Assembly (NCBI RefSeq): GCF_000801955.1 | Contig: NZ_JSZO01000028.1 | Location: 62,001-126,000, forward strand | Length of the DNA: 64,000 bases | Source of the DNA: Ralstonia sp. A12 | Lineage (GTDB): Bacteria > Pseudomonadota > Gammaproteobacteria > Burkholderiales > Burkholderiaceae | Direction: 5' to 3' | Shown: positions 26,786 through 35,320 of the stretch, in pieces | Numbering within the stretch: position 1 is the first letter of the stretch | Layout: every line of letters begins with the position of its first letter | The notes under the pieces: generated by a model | What the model saw: only the letters and a program-made list of their open reading frames with translations | The model's database searches: none | Told to the model about the DNA's origin: nothing | Made by a program: the position numbers and the translations under genes

Positions 26786-28333
26786 TCAGGCGGTACGGAA
26801 CGACGCCACCGCGTCGCGCAGCCCCTGCGCCTGCTCTTCCAGCGACAGCGCGGCGGCGGCGGCCTGCTCGACCAGCGCGGCGTTCTGCTGCGTCACCTCG
26901 TCCATCTGATTGACGGCCTGGTTGACCTGTTCGATGCCCGAGCTTTGCTCGTCAGACGCGGCTGAAATCTCGCCCATGATGTCGGTCACGCGCTTCACCG
27001 CCACGACCACTTCATCGATCACGCTGCCGGCTTCTGCCACCAGCGTGGTGCCGTTCTCAACGCGGCCCACCGAATCGCTGATCAGCTCCTTGATCTCCTT
27101 GGCGGCTGCCGCGCTGCGTTGCGCCAGCCCACGCACCTCGCCGGCAACGACGGCAAAGCCACGCCCTTGCTCGCCCGCACGCGCGGCTTCCACGGCGGCA
27201 TTGAGCGCGAGGATGTTGGTCTGGAACGCAATCCCCTCGATCACGCCGATGATGTCGGCAATCTTCTTGCTGCTGTCGTTGATGCCGGCCATGGTTTCCA
27301 CCACTCGGCCGACCACTTCGCCGCCCTTGGTGGCGATGTCCGATGCGCTGCCCGCAAGCTGGCGGGCCTGGCGTGCGTTATCGGCGTTCTGCTTCACGAT
27401 GCTGGTGAGCTCTTCCATGCTGGATGCTGTTTCTTCCAGCGAGCTGGCCTGCTCTTCCGTACGCTGTGACAGATCCGCATTGCCGGCGGCGATCTGCTTG
27501 GTGGCGCTGGCAATCGAATCTGCTGATGTCTTGATATGGCCGATGGTGCCGGTCAGCTGCTGCTGCATCTGCGCCATGGCGACCAGCATGCTGTCGCGGT
27601 CGTCCGCGTGGGTTTGCACGCGCACAGCCAGATCGCCGGCGGCAATGCGGCGGGCCACCTCGGCAGCATAGCTTGGCTCGCCGCCCAGCCCGCGCTGTAC
27701 GTTGCGAATGATGAGCGACATCGCCGCCGACACCACGCCACCCACCAACAGGATGACGATCAGGTTGGCGATGAGCGAGTGCCGGTAGACGGCGTCGACC
27801 TCCTGCAAGAACACCGCGCTCGACAGGTTCCAGTCCCATGGTGCGAAACGTTTCACGTAGCCAATCTTGGGCAGCGCGGTTTCGCTGCCGGGCAGGCGGC
27901 CCTGGTATTCGGCAAAGCCAAAGCCCTTGTCCTTGGCCGCGTCGACGATGGTTGGGTAGACGGGCTTGCCGGTCGGGTCCTTGAAGCCGGCGGTGCTCTT
28001 GCCCACCATGTCGGCCAGCGTCGGGTGCATTTGCAGAATGAGCTGCGAATCGACCACGAACAGGTAGCCCGTGGTGCCGTAGCGCAGCGAGGCGAGCGTC
28101 GCCAGCGCGGTCTTCTTGGCCTCGTCTTCGCTCATGGCGCCGGATTGCGCTTTGGCGTGATACAGCTTGGCAATGCCCTCGGCAGCATCGACCAAGTTCT
28201 GCAGACCGACCTTGCGCTCATCGAGCATGGTCGCGCGGGTTTCCATGGCACTCCACACGCCAACGCCGATCAGGCCCAGCCACATCAGGGCCAGCGCCAG
28301 GCGCAGTTTTGCTTTGAGTGTCCACTGTCGCAT
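26786..28333 (-). CDS. Methyl-accepting chemotaxis protein with single Cache sensor
   Basis: Membrane chemoreceptor of 515 residues. TM1 (about residues 9-30) is followed by a periplasmic single-Cache domain ([20 protein letters not shown], residues about 35-185), TM2 (about 190-210), a HAMP domain, and a methyl-accepting signalling domain whose tip [20 protein letters not shown] is canonical. The C-terminus ends SFRTA, without the CheR/CheB-tethering pentapeptide. The Cache type suggests sensing of small organic acids, but the ligand cannot be told from sequence. No chemotaxis genes are adjacent. Confidence 0.92.
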   Translation of the reverse strand: MRQWTLKAKLRLALALMWLGLIGVGVWSAMETRATMLDERKVGLQNLVDAAEGIAKLYHAKAQSGAMSEDEAKKTALATLASLRYGTTGYLFVVDSQLILQMHPTLADMVGKSTAGFKDPTGKPVYPTIVDAAKDKGFGFAEYQGRLPGSETALPKIGYVKRFAPWDWNLSSAVFLQEVDAVYRHSLIANLIVILLVGGVVSAAMSLIIRNVQRGLGGEPSYAAEVARRIAAGDLAVRVQTHADDRDSMLVAMAQMQQQLTGTIGHIKTSADSIASATKQIAAGNADLSQRTEEQASSLEETASSMEELTSIVKQNADNARQARQLAGSASDIATKGGEVVGRVVETMAGINDSSKKIADIIGVIEGIAFQTNILALNAAVEAARAGEQGRGFAVVAGEVRGLAQRSAAAAKEIKELISDSVGRVENGTTLVAEAGSVIDEVVVAVKRVTDIMGEISAASDEQSSGIEQVNQAVNQMDEVTQQNAALVEQAAAAALSLEEQAQGLRDAVASFRTA

Positions 28334-28454
28334 GTCGCGTTTTCTCCACTTGTTGTGCCCCTAGCGGGCCGTTCCCTCCGGGAGTAACGACGGATGGCGG
28401 GCAGTTCTTTAATGAAGGCTTAATTGAGACAGCGACTGGAGCGACGTTGCGCTT

Positions 28455-28490
28455 GCGCAAAAAAGAAGGCGCCGGCTTGCACCGGCGCCC
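28455..28490 (-). terminator. Intrinsic terminator of the DUF2147 gene
   Basis: The 8-bp stem GGCGCCGG (28468-28475) pairs with CCGGCGCC (28482-28489) over a 6-nt loop. On the minus strand it is followed by TTCTTTTTT. A second GC-rich repeat lies at about 28499-28519. Confidence 0.8.
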
Positions 28491-28553
28491 GAAGAGACGG
28501 CGCCCACCAGGGGGCGCCGCCGCGCGTTGGGAGGCTTCTTTATTGACGGGGGG

Positions 28554-29009
28554 TCACTGCTCGCGAATCCACGTCTGCGAACGGCCGATCAGGCTGATGC
28601 CGATGAAGCCGCGCACCGTGAGCTTGTTGCCCGTCTCATCCAGCGACATCTTGGCGCTGTAGACCTTGCCGTTTTCCGGGTCGAGGATCTTGCCGCCGTC
28701 CCAGTTGTTGTTGCCGTTCGCCTTCAGGCCCGTGAGGATGGTCAGGCCTTGGATGGGCTTATCTTTGCGGTCGTCCGTGCACTTGGTGCAGGTCTTGTTC
28801 TCGTCGCCGGGAACAAGGATCTTGCTGACCATGCCCGAGAACTCGCCGCCGTTGTCGACGATCTTGACTTCGCCTTTCTGCTTGCCGGTGTTGTCGTCGA
28901 TGGTCTTCCAGGTGCCGGCCGGGCTGGTTTGCGCGAAGGCGGCGCCTGCAGCCAGTGCGAGTGCCAGTGCGCCGGTCAGACGTGCGAGAGAGTGGGGGGT
29001 ACGTTGCAT
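28554..29009 (-). CDS. DUF2147 family exported protein
   Basis: A 151-residue periplasmic or secreted protein with a Sec signal (cleavage near AGAAFA-QTSPAG). The mature part has the DUF2147 pattern: SPAGTWKTIDDNTGKQKGEV near the start, WDGGKILDPENGKVYSAKM and LTVRGFIGISLIGRSQTW at the C-terminus. It has a Cys pair in KTCTKCTDD. The fold is a lipocalin-like beta barrel in known family members; its ligand is unknown. AAGGAGA lies 9 bp before ATG 29009. Confidence 0.88.
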   Translation of the reverse strand: MQRTPHSLARLTGALALALAAGAAFAQTSPAGTWKTIDDNTGKQKGEVKIVDNGGEFSGMVSKILVPGDENKTCTKCTDDRKDKPIQGLTILTGLKANGNNNWDGGKILDPENGKVYSAKMSLDETGNKLTVRGFIGISLIGRSQTWIREQ

Positions 29010-29073
29010 CGTGGTGTCTCCTTATCAGCTTGGAAAAATCGGTGAGGGTGATCGGTGGAACGGGTCGTCTTGA

Positions 29074-30222
29074 TCAATGGGCGCTCAGCGCGCCGGTCAG
29101 GGGGGACAGCGGATTGCTGCCGGAGCTGCCGGCGGCGTTCGTGACGCCACCCAGCGCATTCGTAATTGGGGCGAGCGGGTTGCTGCCGCCTGACAGTGCA
29201 CCGGTGACCGGCGCCAGTGGGTTGCTACCGCCGGCTGCGCCACCCAGGGCACCTGTAATCGGGGCCAGCGGGTTGCTACCGCCACCCAGCCCGCCGCCCA
29301 GTGCACTCGTAATGGGTGCAAGCGGATTGGCCGAGCCACCACCGCCACCGTTGACCAGGCCACCGGCGCTGGCCACCGTGCTGCCGACCGCGCCGACGAG
29401 GCCACCCACGTCCCGCGTGAGTGCGTTGCCGCCGGCCGCGCCGACTTGCGCACCGCCGCTTTGCAGCGCACCGCCCACGGTGTTCAGCGCACCGGCTAGC
29501 GGGGCGCCCAGCATGGTCGCCGCCCCCACTTGCTGCCCAGCTCCCGCAACCTGCGATGACAGCGGCACGATCGCATTGCTGAGTTGCTGCGTGACTTGCT
29601 GTACCGGTCCGCTGGACGTGCCAATGGTCACCAGCCCGCCCGCACCTTGCGCCACCTGGCCGAGTGCCGACACACCGCTGCCCACCGGCGCCGTGATCGG
29701 ATTCAGCGGCGCCAGCGGGCTGCCGGCGGCACCCAGATCGCTCACGGTTTGCCCTGCGTTGACCAGCGTGACGCCTGTCGCGCGCACCACGTCGCCCGAG
29801 CTCTGCACCGTCGTGCCGACCGGGTCGGGCGTTGAACCAATGCGGCCGAGCCCGTTGGCGACACCGTTGCCCAGCGTCTGGACGACGTTGCCGGTGGAGG
29901 TGACCGTTGCACCCAGATCCTTCTGCGCAGCCGTGCCACCCACGATGGGCACCGATGCCGTGCCGATCGTCGTCCCCAGATCACTCACTGTCTTGCCGGT
30001 CTGTGCGACGACATTGCCGCCGTTGCTGGCAACGTTGCCAACCGGCACCGCGCCCGGGCTGTTGTTGGCAGTCGATGTCTGGGAGGTGTCGCCATTCGGA
30101 TTGCCGCCCGAGGCGCAACCGGCCAGCGCGAGCACGGCCAGTGCGGCCGCTGCGAGCAGCGTGCGTGAGGACGACACTGCGGACGAAGCGAAAGAAGCCT
30201 GGAGCGGGGTTTGAATCTTCAT
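29074..30222 (-). CDS. Collagen-like/Gly-rich repeat lipoprotein (paralogue 1)
   Basis: A 382-residue lipoprotein (lipobox LALAGCASGG). The mature chain is rich in Gly, Val, Thr, Ser and Ala, with recurring motifs such as GNVVQTLGNGVANGLGRIG and VSDLGAAG. The C-terminal quarter has five near-repeats of NPLAPITxALGG. These proteins are often annotated as collagen-like triple-helix repeat proteins, but I see no strict Gly-X-Y periodicity. It is followed by a second, smaller relative (30363-31184) in the same direction. The upstream open frame to 30363 was dropped because ATG 30222 gives the lipoprotein signal. Role in the envelope unknown. Confidence 0.75.
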   Translation of the reverse strand: MKIQTPLQASFASSAVSSSRTLLAAAALAVLALAGCASGGNPNGDTSQTSTANNSPGAVPVGNVASNGGNVVAQTGKTVSDLGTTIGTASVPIVGGTAAQKDLGATVTSTGNVVQTLGNGVANGLGRIGSTPDPVGTTVQSSGDVVRATGVTLVNAGQTVSDLGAAGSPLAPLNPITAPVGSGVSALGQVAQGAGGLVTIGTSSGPVQQVTQQLSNAIVPLSSQVAGAGQQVGAATMLGAPLAGALNTVGGALQSGGAQVGAAGGNALTRDVGGLVGAVGSTVASAGGLVNGGGGGSANPLAPITSALGGGLGGGSNPLAPITGALGGAAGGSNPLAPVTGALSGGSNPLAPITNALGGVTNAAGSSGSNPLSPLTGALSAH

Positions 30223-30362
30223 GGTGAGTCTCCTTGTAAGCGCGGCCCGTACCGCGTAATCACCACCGGGTGTCAGAAGAACGCGCGTCTGGCGTCCAGT
30301 GGTTAGCATCCGCCTGCGTTTGCCGTCGAATGCAAAGAAAGTTTTCTCAAGAGCGGAAGTCA

Positions 30363-31184
30363 TCAGTGGTGCGCGCCGGGTGACGTGCCCGATAGCAGCC
30401 CGCCAACCAACCCGCCGACCGTCGAACCGATGCTGCCCAGTCCGCCCACCGGTGAACTCGTGGTTGCACCGCTGCCGAGACTGCCGACACCCGGAATCGC
30501 CGCCGTCAACGACCCGACTGCGGTCGTCACCGGTGCCAGCGCGCCGCCGAGTCCGCCAGGTAGTGCACCGGTGAGTGCGCTGCCCGGTGCACTGCTGCCT
30601 GCGGAAGGCGCAGTCGGCGTGACAACCGCCGACAGCCCCCCGGTAATCGCGCCGAGCGCACTCACCGTATTGCCCAGCGTCGACACCAGCGCATCACCCT
30701 TGCCAGCCGCGGCGATCGTCTTGCCCTCGCTGCCGAGTGCGTTGCCCAACGTCGTCAGCGCGCTGCCTACCGGCGTGCCCAGGCCCGTCGTTGCGCCCAG
30801 CGTTTGCGTAGCGGAAGTCAGCGTGGTTGTGAGCGGCACGATGGCTGCCACGGTAGTCGTCGTGACCTGTTCGACCGGGCCGGTCAGCGTCGCGATGGGC
30901 GTGCTGCCCGTCGACGTGGTGCCGGTGCTGCCCGACGTGGTGCTGCCGTTGCTGTTCGACCACGTTGGCGAACTCGACGCCGTGATCGCCGGCTTCGATT
31001 GCGTATCACTGCCGCCGCCGAGCGACGTTCCCATGTCTCCGCTGCCCGAATTCGCGCAACCGGCGAGCAACGTCAACGATGCCGCTACCAGAGCGCAGGG
31101 CATCGGGCGCAACGCACGCTGGGTCTGCGGGAAAACCCCACGCTTCGGTGGGTTCGAACTCAACAAGAACGCTGGATCGCGCAT
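30363..31184 (-). CDS. Collagen-like/Gly-rich repeat lipoprotein (paralogue 2)
   Basis: A 273-residue relative of the neighbouring lipoprotein, with lipobox LLAGCANSG. It shares the Gly/Thr/Val/Ala composition and phrases such as PVEQVTTTTVAAIVPLTTTL and GSALTTLGNALG. It starts at ATG 31184 behind a GGAGG ribosome site on the minus strand; a longer open frame upstream lacks a signal sequence and is not used. It is transcribed towards paralogue 1, 140 bp away. Tandem duplication followed by divergence is the simplest origin. Confidence 0.72.
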   Translation of the reverse strand: MRDPAFLLSSNPPKRGVFPQTQRALRPMPCALVAASLTLLAGCANSGSGDMGTSLGGGSDTQSKPAITASSSPTWSNSNGSTTSGSTGTTSTGSTPIATLTGPVEQVTTTTVAAIVPLTTTLTSATQTLGATTGLGTPVGSALTTLGNALGSEGKTIAAAGKGDALVSTLGNTVSALGAITGGLSAVVTPTAPSAGSSAPGSALTGALPGGLGGALAPVTTAVGSLTAAIPGVGSLGSGATTSSPVGGLGSIGSTVGGLVGGLLSGTSPGAHH

Positions 31185-32343
31185 CTTGTGCCTCCACTGC
31201 TTAGAACGCTTCTGTTGGACCCCTCTGTCTTGCGCTCTTTCTTTCGTCGGGTAGGTCGCGCACCGTGTGTCTGGAACATGCGGTTGGCAACGGTCTCCCT
31301 GTCTCTTCACGGACCACGCGCAGGTCCGCGCCACACCGCGCGATCGATGCCGTGCTGACGTGGTGATCGGATCGTGAAGTGAAACTGAATGGCATGACAA
31401 TCAGCGCCAACCTGACACGCAGATATGCAGTTGCAGCATTCCGGCTCGGTCGATCCGCGTAAAACACCAGCTGAAGCCGGTATCGGAGTATCAACGCTGC
31501 AGCAAAAACAGCCCCTGGATTGCCGTAGAACAATCCTTCTATCGTCGCAAAACCGCCTCGTTTCAAACGCGATTGCGTGCAGTTTTCAGTCGCTGCTGAA
31601 CAGGGTTTTCCCGCGATCGGCGGTACGCCGGCGCATGTGCGCGTCACTGTGATAGCGCCTGTGTGTGCACAGTGCGCGTTGATGTGTTCGCACGAGCGTT
31701 CATCGACATGTGCGTCGACGTCGTTGCGTCATCTCGCGTCGACCTCGATGCGGATGCGCCGATGCGATCCACCTCGACGTGCATCACCACCACGACGATC
31801 ACGCCTTCGATGCGCGGCATGCGAATTGCGGCACGTGCACGCGTGACGTTGGCCGTGTTGAGCATCGCGATTGCATCGAGCTCGCACATCGCGCATTGCA
31901 TGCGAGTGCAGAGCGCATGCGAAACGCATCAGCGACATCGACAGGCATACGCAACACGTCGACGCGCACGCGTGCAACGCGTCGATTGCGTGCGATCGCG
32001 CGAAAAATTCGCGCGCGTTGTCGCATCCGCGCATCGTTTTTTTTCGACATGCATCGCGTTGCTCGCACGTCGACACATACGACATCGCAGAGTTCACGCA
32101 TCGTGCGATCACGCATGCGCAAGCAACAGGTACGCAACATTGTGTGTTGCTGTAAACCGGCATGAACATTGAGTTTGCGGGAGACGAGTGTCTGCGTGAA
32201 GCAACGCGTTGACGTGATGTCACGACGCAAGAAAATGCGCATTCGAGAGGTCGACATGCATGCATGCGCGATCCAAATCGCGACGACGCACAGACGCGGC
32301 GCAATCCTTCACCAAAACTCGCCGCGCTTTTTGCATAAATCTC
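31185..32343. other. Gene-poor region with unusual composition
   Basis: No supported gene. From about 31650 to 32300 the DNA is less GC-rich than the flanks and dominated by CpG, TGCG/CGCA and short palindromes: GTCGAC occurs at 31714, 31738, 31958, 32069 and 32250, and GCATGC at 31817, 31898, 31915, 32113, 32258 and 32262. Several open frames of 90-190 codons exist on both strands but all read as low-complexity Arg/Cys/His/Met text. CGCGCGAA-AAA-TTCGCGCG is an inverted repeat at 31997-32015, and an 8-T run lies at 32037-32044. The segment 31185-31650 shows nothing I can name. Confidence 0.6.
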
Positions 32344-32372
32344 TTAACATCACCGCGCAAACGAATTATGAT
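32344..32372 (+). promoter_or_regulatory. Sigma70-type promoter upstream of the histone H1-like gene
   Basis: TTAACA (32344-32349), a 17-bp spacer and TATGAT (32367-32372) form a near-consensus promoter on the plus strand. Transcription should start near 32379, about 575 nt before the histone-like start codon. Confidence 0.6.
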
Positions 32373-32955
32373 TCGCCTTGACAAGACGTTGACTTCGATG
32401 CAAGGAAGGTTCCCGCAATCAACGTCGATGAACTTCCAAGCAAGCGGCAAGTGAAAGGTAGTCGAGGAGCGTAACCACTTTGATGCACGCCACGCCGACA
32501 GGGCTGTTCGAACTCGGTGCCGTCTCTGCGATCCCCTCGTCGGGATGGGCGTACTACCCCCAAAAGAAAACGCGCGCTCTCCAGATTTCCGCTGTCCGCA
32601 AAGTCACGCTGCAAGCGGCTTTGCGCTCTACACAGCGACTCGCGCAAGATCAGGTTTCGACCGGTGTGGCCACGATGCCCCGGTTCTCTCAATTGATGAA
32701 GACGCGTCGGATGCAGTGTGTCCGGCCGACTGCGGCTGCGAGCGTGTGCCCGGCCGAGGTGTGCAACTTGCTGCGTGCGTCCACCGCGCGGGTTGCGGGT
32801 CTTCCTACCGAATTCATTAGCGTGCGACTGCCGTTTGGTGGTGCGCCGATGAATCGCTCGCTCGGTTGGTCTGGCGATGCAGTTGCATCGTGGGATCGGA
32901 CCGGTCGGGTTGCTCAATCTCGATAGTTCGATACCCAATCTCGAAGGAGTTTCCC
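32373..32955 (+). other. Long leader of the histone H1-like gene; possible small ORF
   Basis: About 575 nt separate the predicted promoter from ATG 32956. A plus-strand frame at 32483-32926 (about 147 codons) is open and ends 30 bp before the gene, but its RBS (GAGGAG at 32464-32469) is poorly spaced and the product looks like no protein I know. A minus-strand frame across the same DNA is equally open. I record it as leader or untranslated RNA with low support for a protein. Confidence 0.35.
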
Positions 32956-33564
32956 ATGGCAACTGCTGCTAAGAAGAAACCGGCCGCCAAGGCCCCGGCC
33001 AAGAAGGCCGCTGCGAAGAAGGCACCGGCCGCTAAGAAGGTCGCTGCTAAGAAGGCTGCTCCGGCCGCTAAGAAGGCTCCGGCTGCTAAGAAGGCCGCGG
33101 TGAAGAAGGTTGCAGCAAAGAAGGCACCGGCTGCTAAGAAGGCCGCAGTGAAGAAGGTTGCTGCCAAGAAGGCACCGGCCGCTAAGAAGGCCGCAGTGAA
33201 GAAGGTTGCTGCCAAGAAGGCACCGGCCGCTAAGAAGGCCGCAGTGAAGAAGGTTGCTGCCAAGAAGGCACCGGCCGCCAAGAAGGCTGCAGTGAAGAAG
33301 GTTGCTGCCAAGAAGGCACCGGCTGCGAAGAAGGCTGCTGCCAAGCCTGCTGCGAAGAAGGCTGTCGCCAAGAAGGCACCGGCTGCCAAGAAGGCACCGG
33401 CTGCGAAGAAGGCTGCTGCCAAGCCTGCTGCAAAGAAGGCTCCGGCGAAGAAGGCTGTCGCCAAGCCCGCTGCTGCACCGGCCGCTGCACCGGCTGCACC
33501 TGCTGCCAAGACCGCGCTGAACCCGGCTGCTGCATGGCCGTTCCCGACTGGCAACCGTCCGTAA
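32956..33564 (+). CDS. Histone H1-like Lys/Ala-rich DNA-binding protein
   Basis: A 202-residue, extremely basic protein made almost only of Ala, Lys, Pro and Val, resembling the C-terminal domain of eukaryotic H1 and bacterial HctB/AlgP-like proteins. It is expected to bind DNA non-specifically in the nucleoid. The centre holds five copies of a 16-residue repeat (AAVKKVAAKKAPAAKK type) encoded by an exact 48-nt period, with GTGAAG landmarks at 33100, 33148, 33196, 33244 and 33292. The last 20 residues are non-basic and end PFPTGNRP. AAGGAG precedes ATG 32956 by 6 bp. No globular domain is present. Confidence 0.88.
   Translation: MATAAKKKPAAKAPAKKAAAKKAPAAKKVAAKKAAPAAKKAPAAKKAAVKKVAAKKAPAAKKAAVKKVAAKKAPAAKKAAVKKVAAKKAPAAKKAAVKKVAAKKAPAAKKAAVKKVAAKKAPAAKKAAAKPAAKKAVAKKAPAAKKAPAAKKAAAKPAAKKAPAKKAVAKPAAAPAAAPAAPAAKTALNPAAAWPFPTGNRP
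33088..33327 (+). repeat. 48-nt coding tandem repeat, five copies
   Basis: Near-identical 48-nt units inside the histone H1-like gene; several copies differ by only one or two bases. Length variation between strains by slippage or recombination is to be expected and would stay in frame. Confidence 0.9.
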
Positions 33565-33600
33565 GTCATTCTTACGACGGTGATCCTCCGGGACCACAGC

Positions 33601-33665
33601 GGCACGCAAGTCGTGCCCACCTGATCGGATACAGCGTATCCGGTCCGCAAGACCTGGTGTCTTGC
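33601..33665 (+). other. Series of hairpins in the 3' untranslated region
   Basis: Three hairpins follow one another: GGCACG/CGTGCC (33601-33617), a 9-bp stem with one GU pair around CGGATA/TATCCG (33623-33645), and GCAAGAC/GTCTTGC (33647-33665). Each has a 5-nt loop. They lead directly into the terminator. Confidence 0.65.
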
Positions 33666-33668
33666 ACC

Positions 33669-33703
33669 GCCCGCCGATCGGCTCACGCCCCGGCGGGCTT
33701 TTT
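33669..33703 (+). terminator. Intrinsic terminator of the histone H1-like gene
   Basis: GCCCGCCG (33669-33676) pairs with CGGCGGGC (33691-33698), then five T. Loop of 14 nt. Confidence 0.9.
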
Positions 33704-33740
33704 CTTGTCCGAGCGATGGCCCGCACGTGTCTCGCAGGCA

Positions 33741-33776
33741 CAAAAAAACCGCACCGGCGCGATGCCGATGCGGTTT
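33741..33776 (-). terminator. Intrinsic terminator for the minus-strand glycine-zipper gene
   Basis: AAACCGCA (33746-33753) pairs with TGCGGTTT (33769-33776). On the minus strand the stem is followed by a run of T (plus-strand A-run from 33742). It closes the long minus-strand run that begins beyond 40 kb. Confidence 0.85.
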
Positions 33777-33816
33777 CCCTGATGTGTCAGGCCGGCTGCC
33801 CGGCCAATCCAATCGA

Positions 33817-34290
33817 TCAGTGCGTTACGCGGGTCACGCCACCGGACGACAGCAGGCGTACGCGCTCACCCGGGCGGAAGGCCTCGTCGGCGTCTTGCGT
33901 GATGGCGCGGTACTCACCGTTATCCAGCTTGACGGTGATTTCCAGGCCGGGGCGCTTGTTCATCTGACCTTCGATCGCGCTGCCCGCGACGCCACCCAGA
34001 ATCGCACCGAGCACGCCTGCTGCCACCGAACCATTGCCACGGCCAATGGCCGCCGCAGAGCCGATGCCGCCAATGGCGCCGCCGGCAATCGTGCCCACGC
34101 CGGTCTGCTCGCGATCGATCACGACGTTGCGGACCGAATCCACCGTGCCGAAGCGCACGGTCTGCTCGCGCTGCGCTTGCCCTGAGGTGTAGGCGCTGTT
34201 GGAGTTCGTGCCCATGGCGCAGCCTTGCAGGCCGAGGGCTGCAACCAGCATGGTCGCAGCGCCGATGCGATAGATGGGTTTCATGTTCAT
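33817..34290 (-). CDS. Glycine-zipper 2TM-domain lipoprotein (SlyB/PcpP type)
   Basis: Outer-membrane lipoprotein of 157 residues. The lipobox is LQGC; the middle has a glycine-zipper hairpin (GTIAGGAIGGIGSAAAIGRG and GVLGAILGGVAGSAIEG), typical of the Rick_17kDa/SlyB group; the C-terminal part is a small beta domain (ITVKLDNGEYRAI, GERVRLLSSGG). Such proteins affect envelope integrity. ATG 34284 is an alternative start two codons in. It begins 3 bp after the PfkB kinase gene stop and ends at a strong terminator. Confidence 0.85.
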   Translation of the reverse strand: MNMKPIYRIGAATMLVAALGLQGCAMGTNSNSAYTSGQAQREQTVRFGTVDSVRNVVIDREQTGVGTIAGGAIGGIGSAAAIGRGNGSVAAGVLGAILGGVAGSAIEGQMNKRPGLEITVKLDNGEYRAITQDADEAFRPGERVRLLSSGGVTRVTH

Positions 34291-34293
34291 TCC

Positions 34294-35229
34294 TTATTGA
34301 TACCGGTACCCGAAAGCAGATTCGAAGCGCCGGGCAATCTCGTCAACGGGCAGGCCGTAGTTCTGCGGACCTTGGCTGGCGATCTTGAGGGAGCCCATCA
34401 GGCTGGCGAGCCGGCCGGTGGTTTCCCAATCCATGCCGTTCTCGATGCCGTAGAGCAGGCCGCCGCGGAAGGCATCGCCGCAACCGGTCGGGTCGACCAC
34501 GCGTTCGGCCGGCACGACCGGAATAGTGTACTGCTTGCCGCCGGCGTGAATCTCCGCCCCTTCTTCCCCGCGCGTGACGATGAAAGCCTCGACGCGTTGC
34601 GCAAGTTCCGTCGCACTGTAGCCCGTGCGTGACAGCATGACCTGCGCTTCGTAGTCATTGACCACCACGTAGCTGGCGAGTTCAACGAAGCGGCGCAGGT
34701 CGGCGCCGTCAAACAGCGGCATCGCCTGGCCCAGGTCGAAGATGAACGGCACGCCGGCTTCGGCAAATTGCGTGGCGTGATGCAGCATGCCGTCGCGGCT
34801 GTCAGGGCCCACCAGGCCCAGCTTGGCCGGCAGCGCATCCTTGACCGAATTGACGCTCGACTGGCTCATCGCGCCGGGGTGGAATGCGGTGATCTGATTG
34901 TTGTCTCGGTCGGTCGTGATCATGGCCTGCGCCGTGAACGCGTCCGGAATCTCCGTAACATGCGCAGTCGAGATGCCGAGCTTCTTCAGGTAGTCCAGGT
35001 ACGGCCCTGCGTCCTGGCCGACCGTGCCCATGATGATAGGCTCGCCGCCCAGCAGCTTGAGCGAGTAGGCGATGTTGCCTGCACAGCCGCCGAACTCCCG
35101 GCGCATGGTCGGCACCAGAAAGGAGACGTTAAGAATGTGGATCTTGTCCGCCAGGATGTGTTCGCGGAAGTGTCCGTCGAACGTCATGATGGTGTCGTAG
35201 GCAACCGAGCCGCAGATCACGCTGGCCAT
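34294..35229 (-). CDS. PfkB-family carbohydrate/nucleoside kinase (adenosine-kinase-like)
   Basis: Ribokinase-fold kinase of 311 residues. The N-terminal sugar-binding part includes FGGCAGNIAYSLKLLGG, and the C-terminal signature DPTGCGDAFRGGLLYG carries the catalytic Asp and anion hole. The short, compact sequence and lid resemble bacterial adenosine-kinase-like members, but the substrate cannot be fixed by motif reading. It lies 91 bp downstream of tpx, and the spacer contains a GC-rich hairpin (about 35250-35270) without a T-run. Confidence 0.85.
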   Translation of the reverse strand: MASVICGSVAYDTIMTFDGHFREHILADKIHILNVSFLVPTMRREFGGCAGNIAYSLKLLGGEPIIMGTVGQDAGPYLDYLKKLGISTAHVTEIPDAFTAQAMITTDRDNNQITAFHPGAMSQSSVNSVKDALPAKLGLVGPDSRDGMLHHATQFAEAGVPFIFDLGQAMPLFDGADLRRFVELASYVVVNDYEAQVMLSRTGYSATELAQRVEAFIVTRGEEGAEIHAGGKQYTIPVVPAERVVDPTGCGDAFRGGLLYGIENGMDWETTGRLASLMGSLKIASQGPQNYGLPVDEIARRFESAFGYRYQ

Positions 35230-35320
35230 GTGTACTCCAGATATGAATGCGGCCGCCCCGGTGGGCGGCCGTGTGATGAATGAGAGACCGGAGGCCGGCC
35301 TCGCAGTAATACTTGTGAGC

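Noticed and set aside
31663-32304. Overlapping 90-190-codon frames on both strands in the odd island
   Set aside because: All are low-complexity Arg/Cys/His/Met sequences arising from the repeated CGCA/TGCG words; no RBS or homology could be seen.
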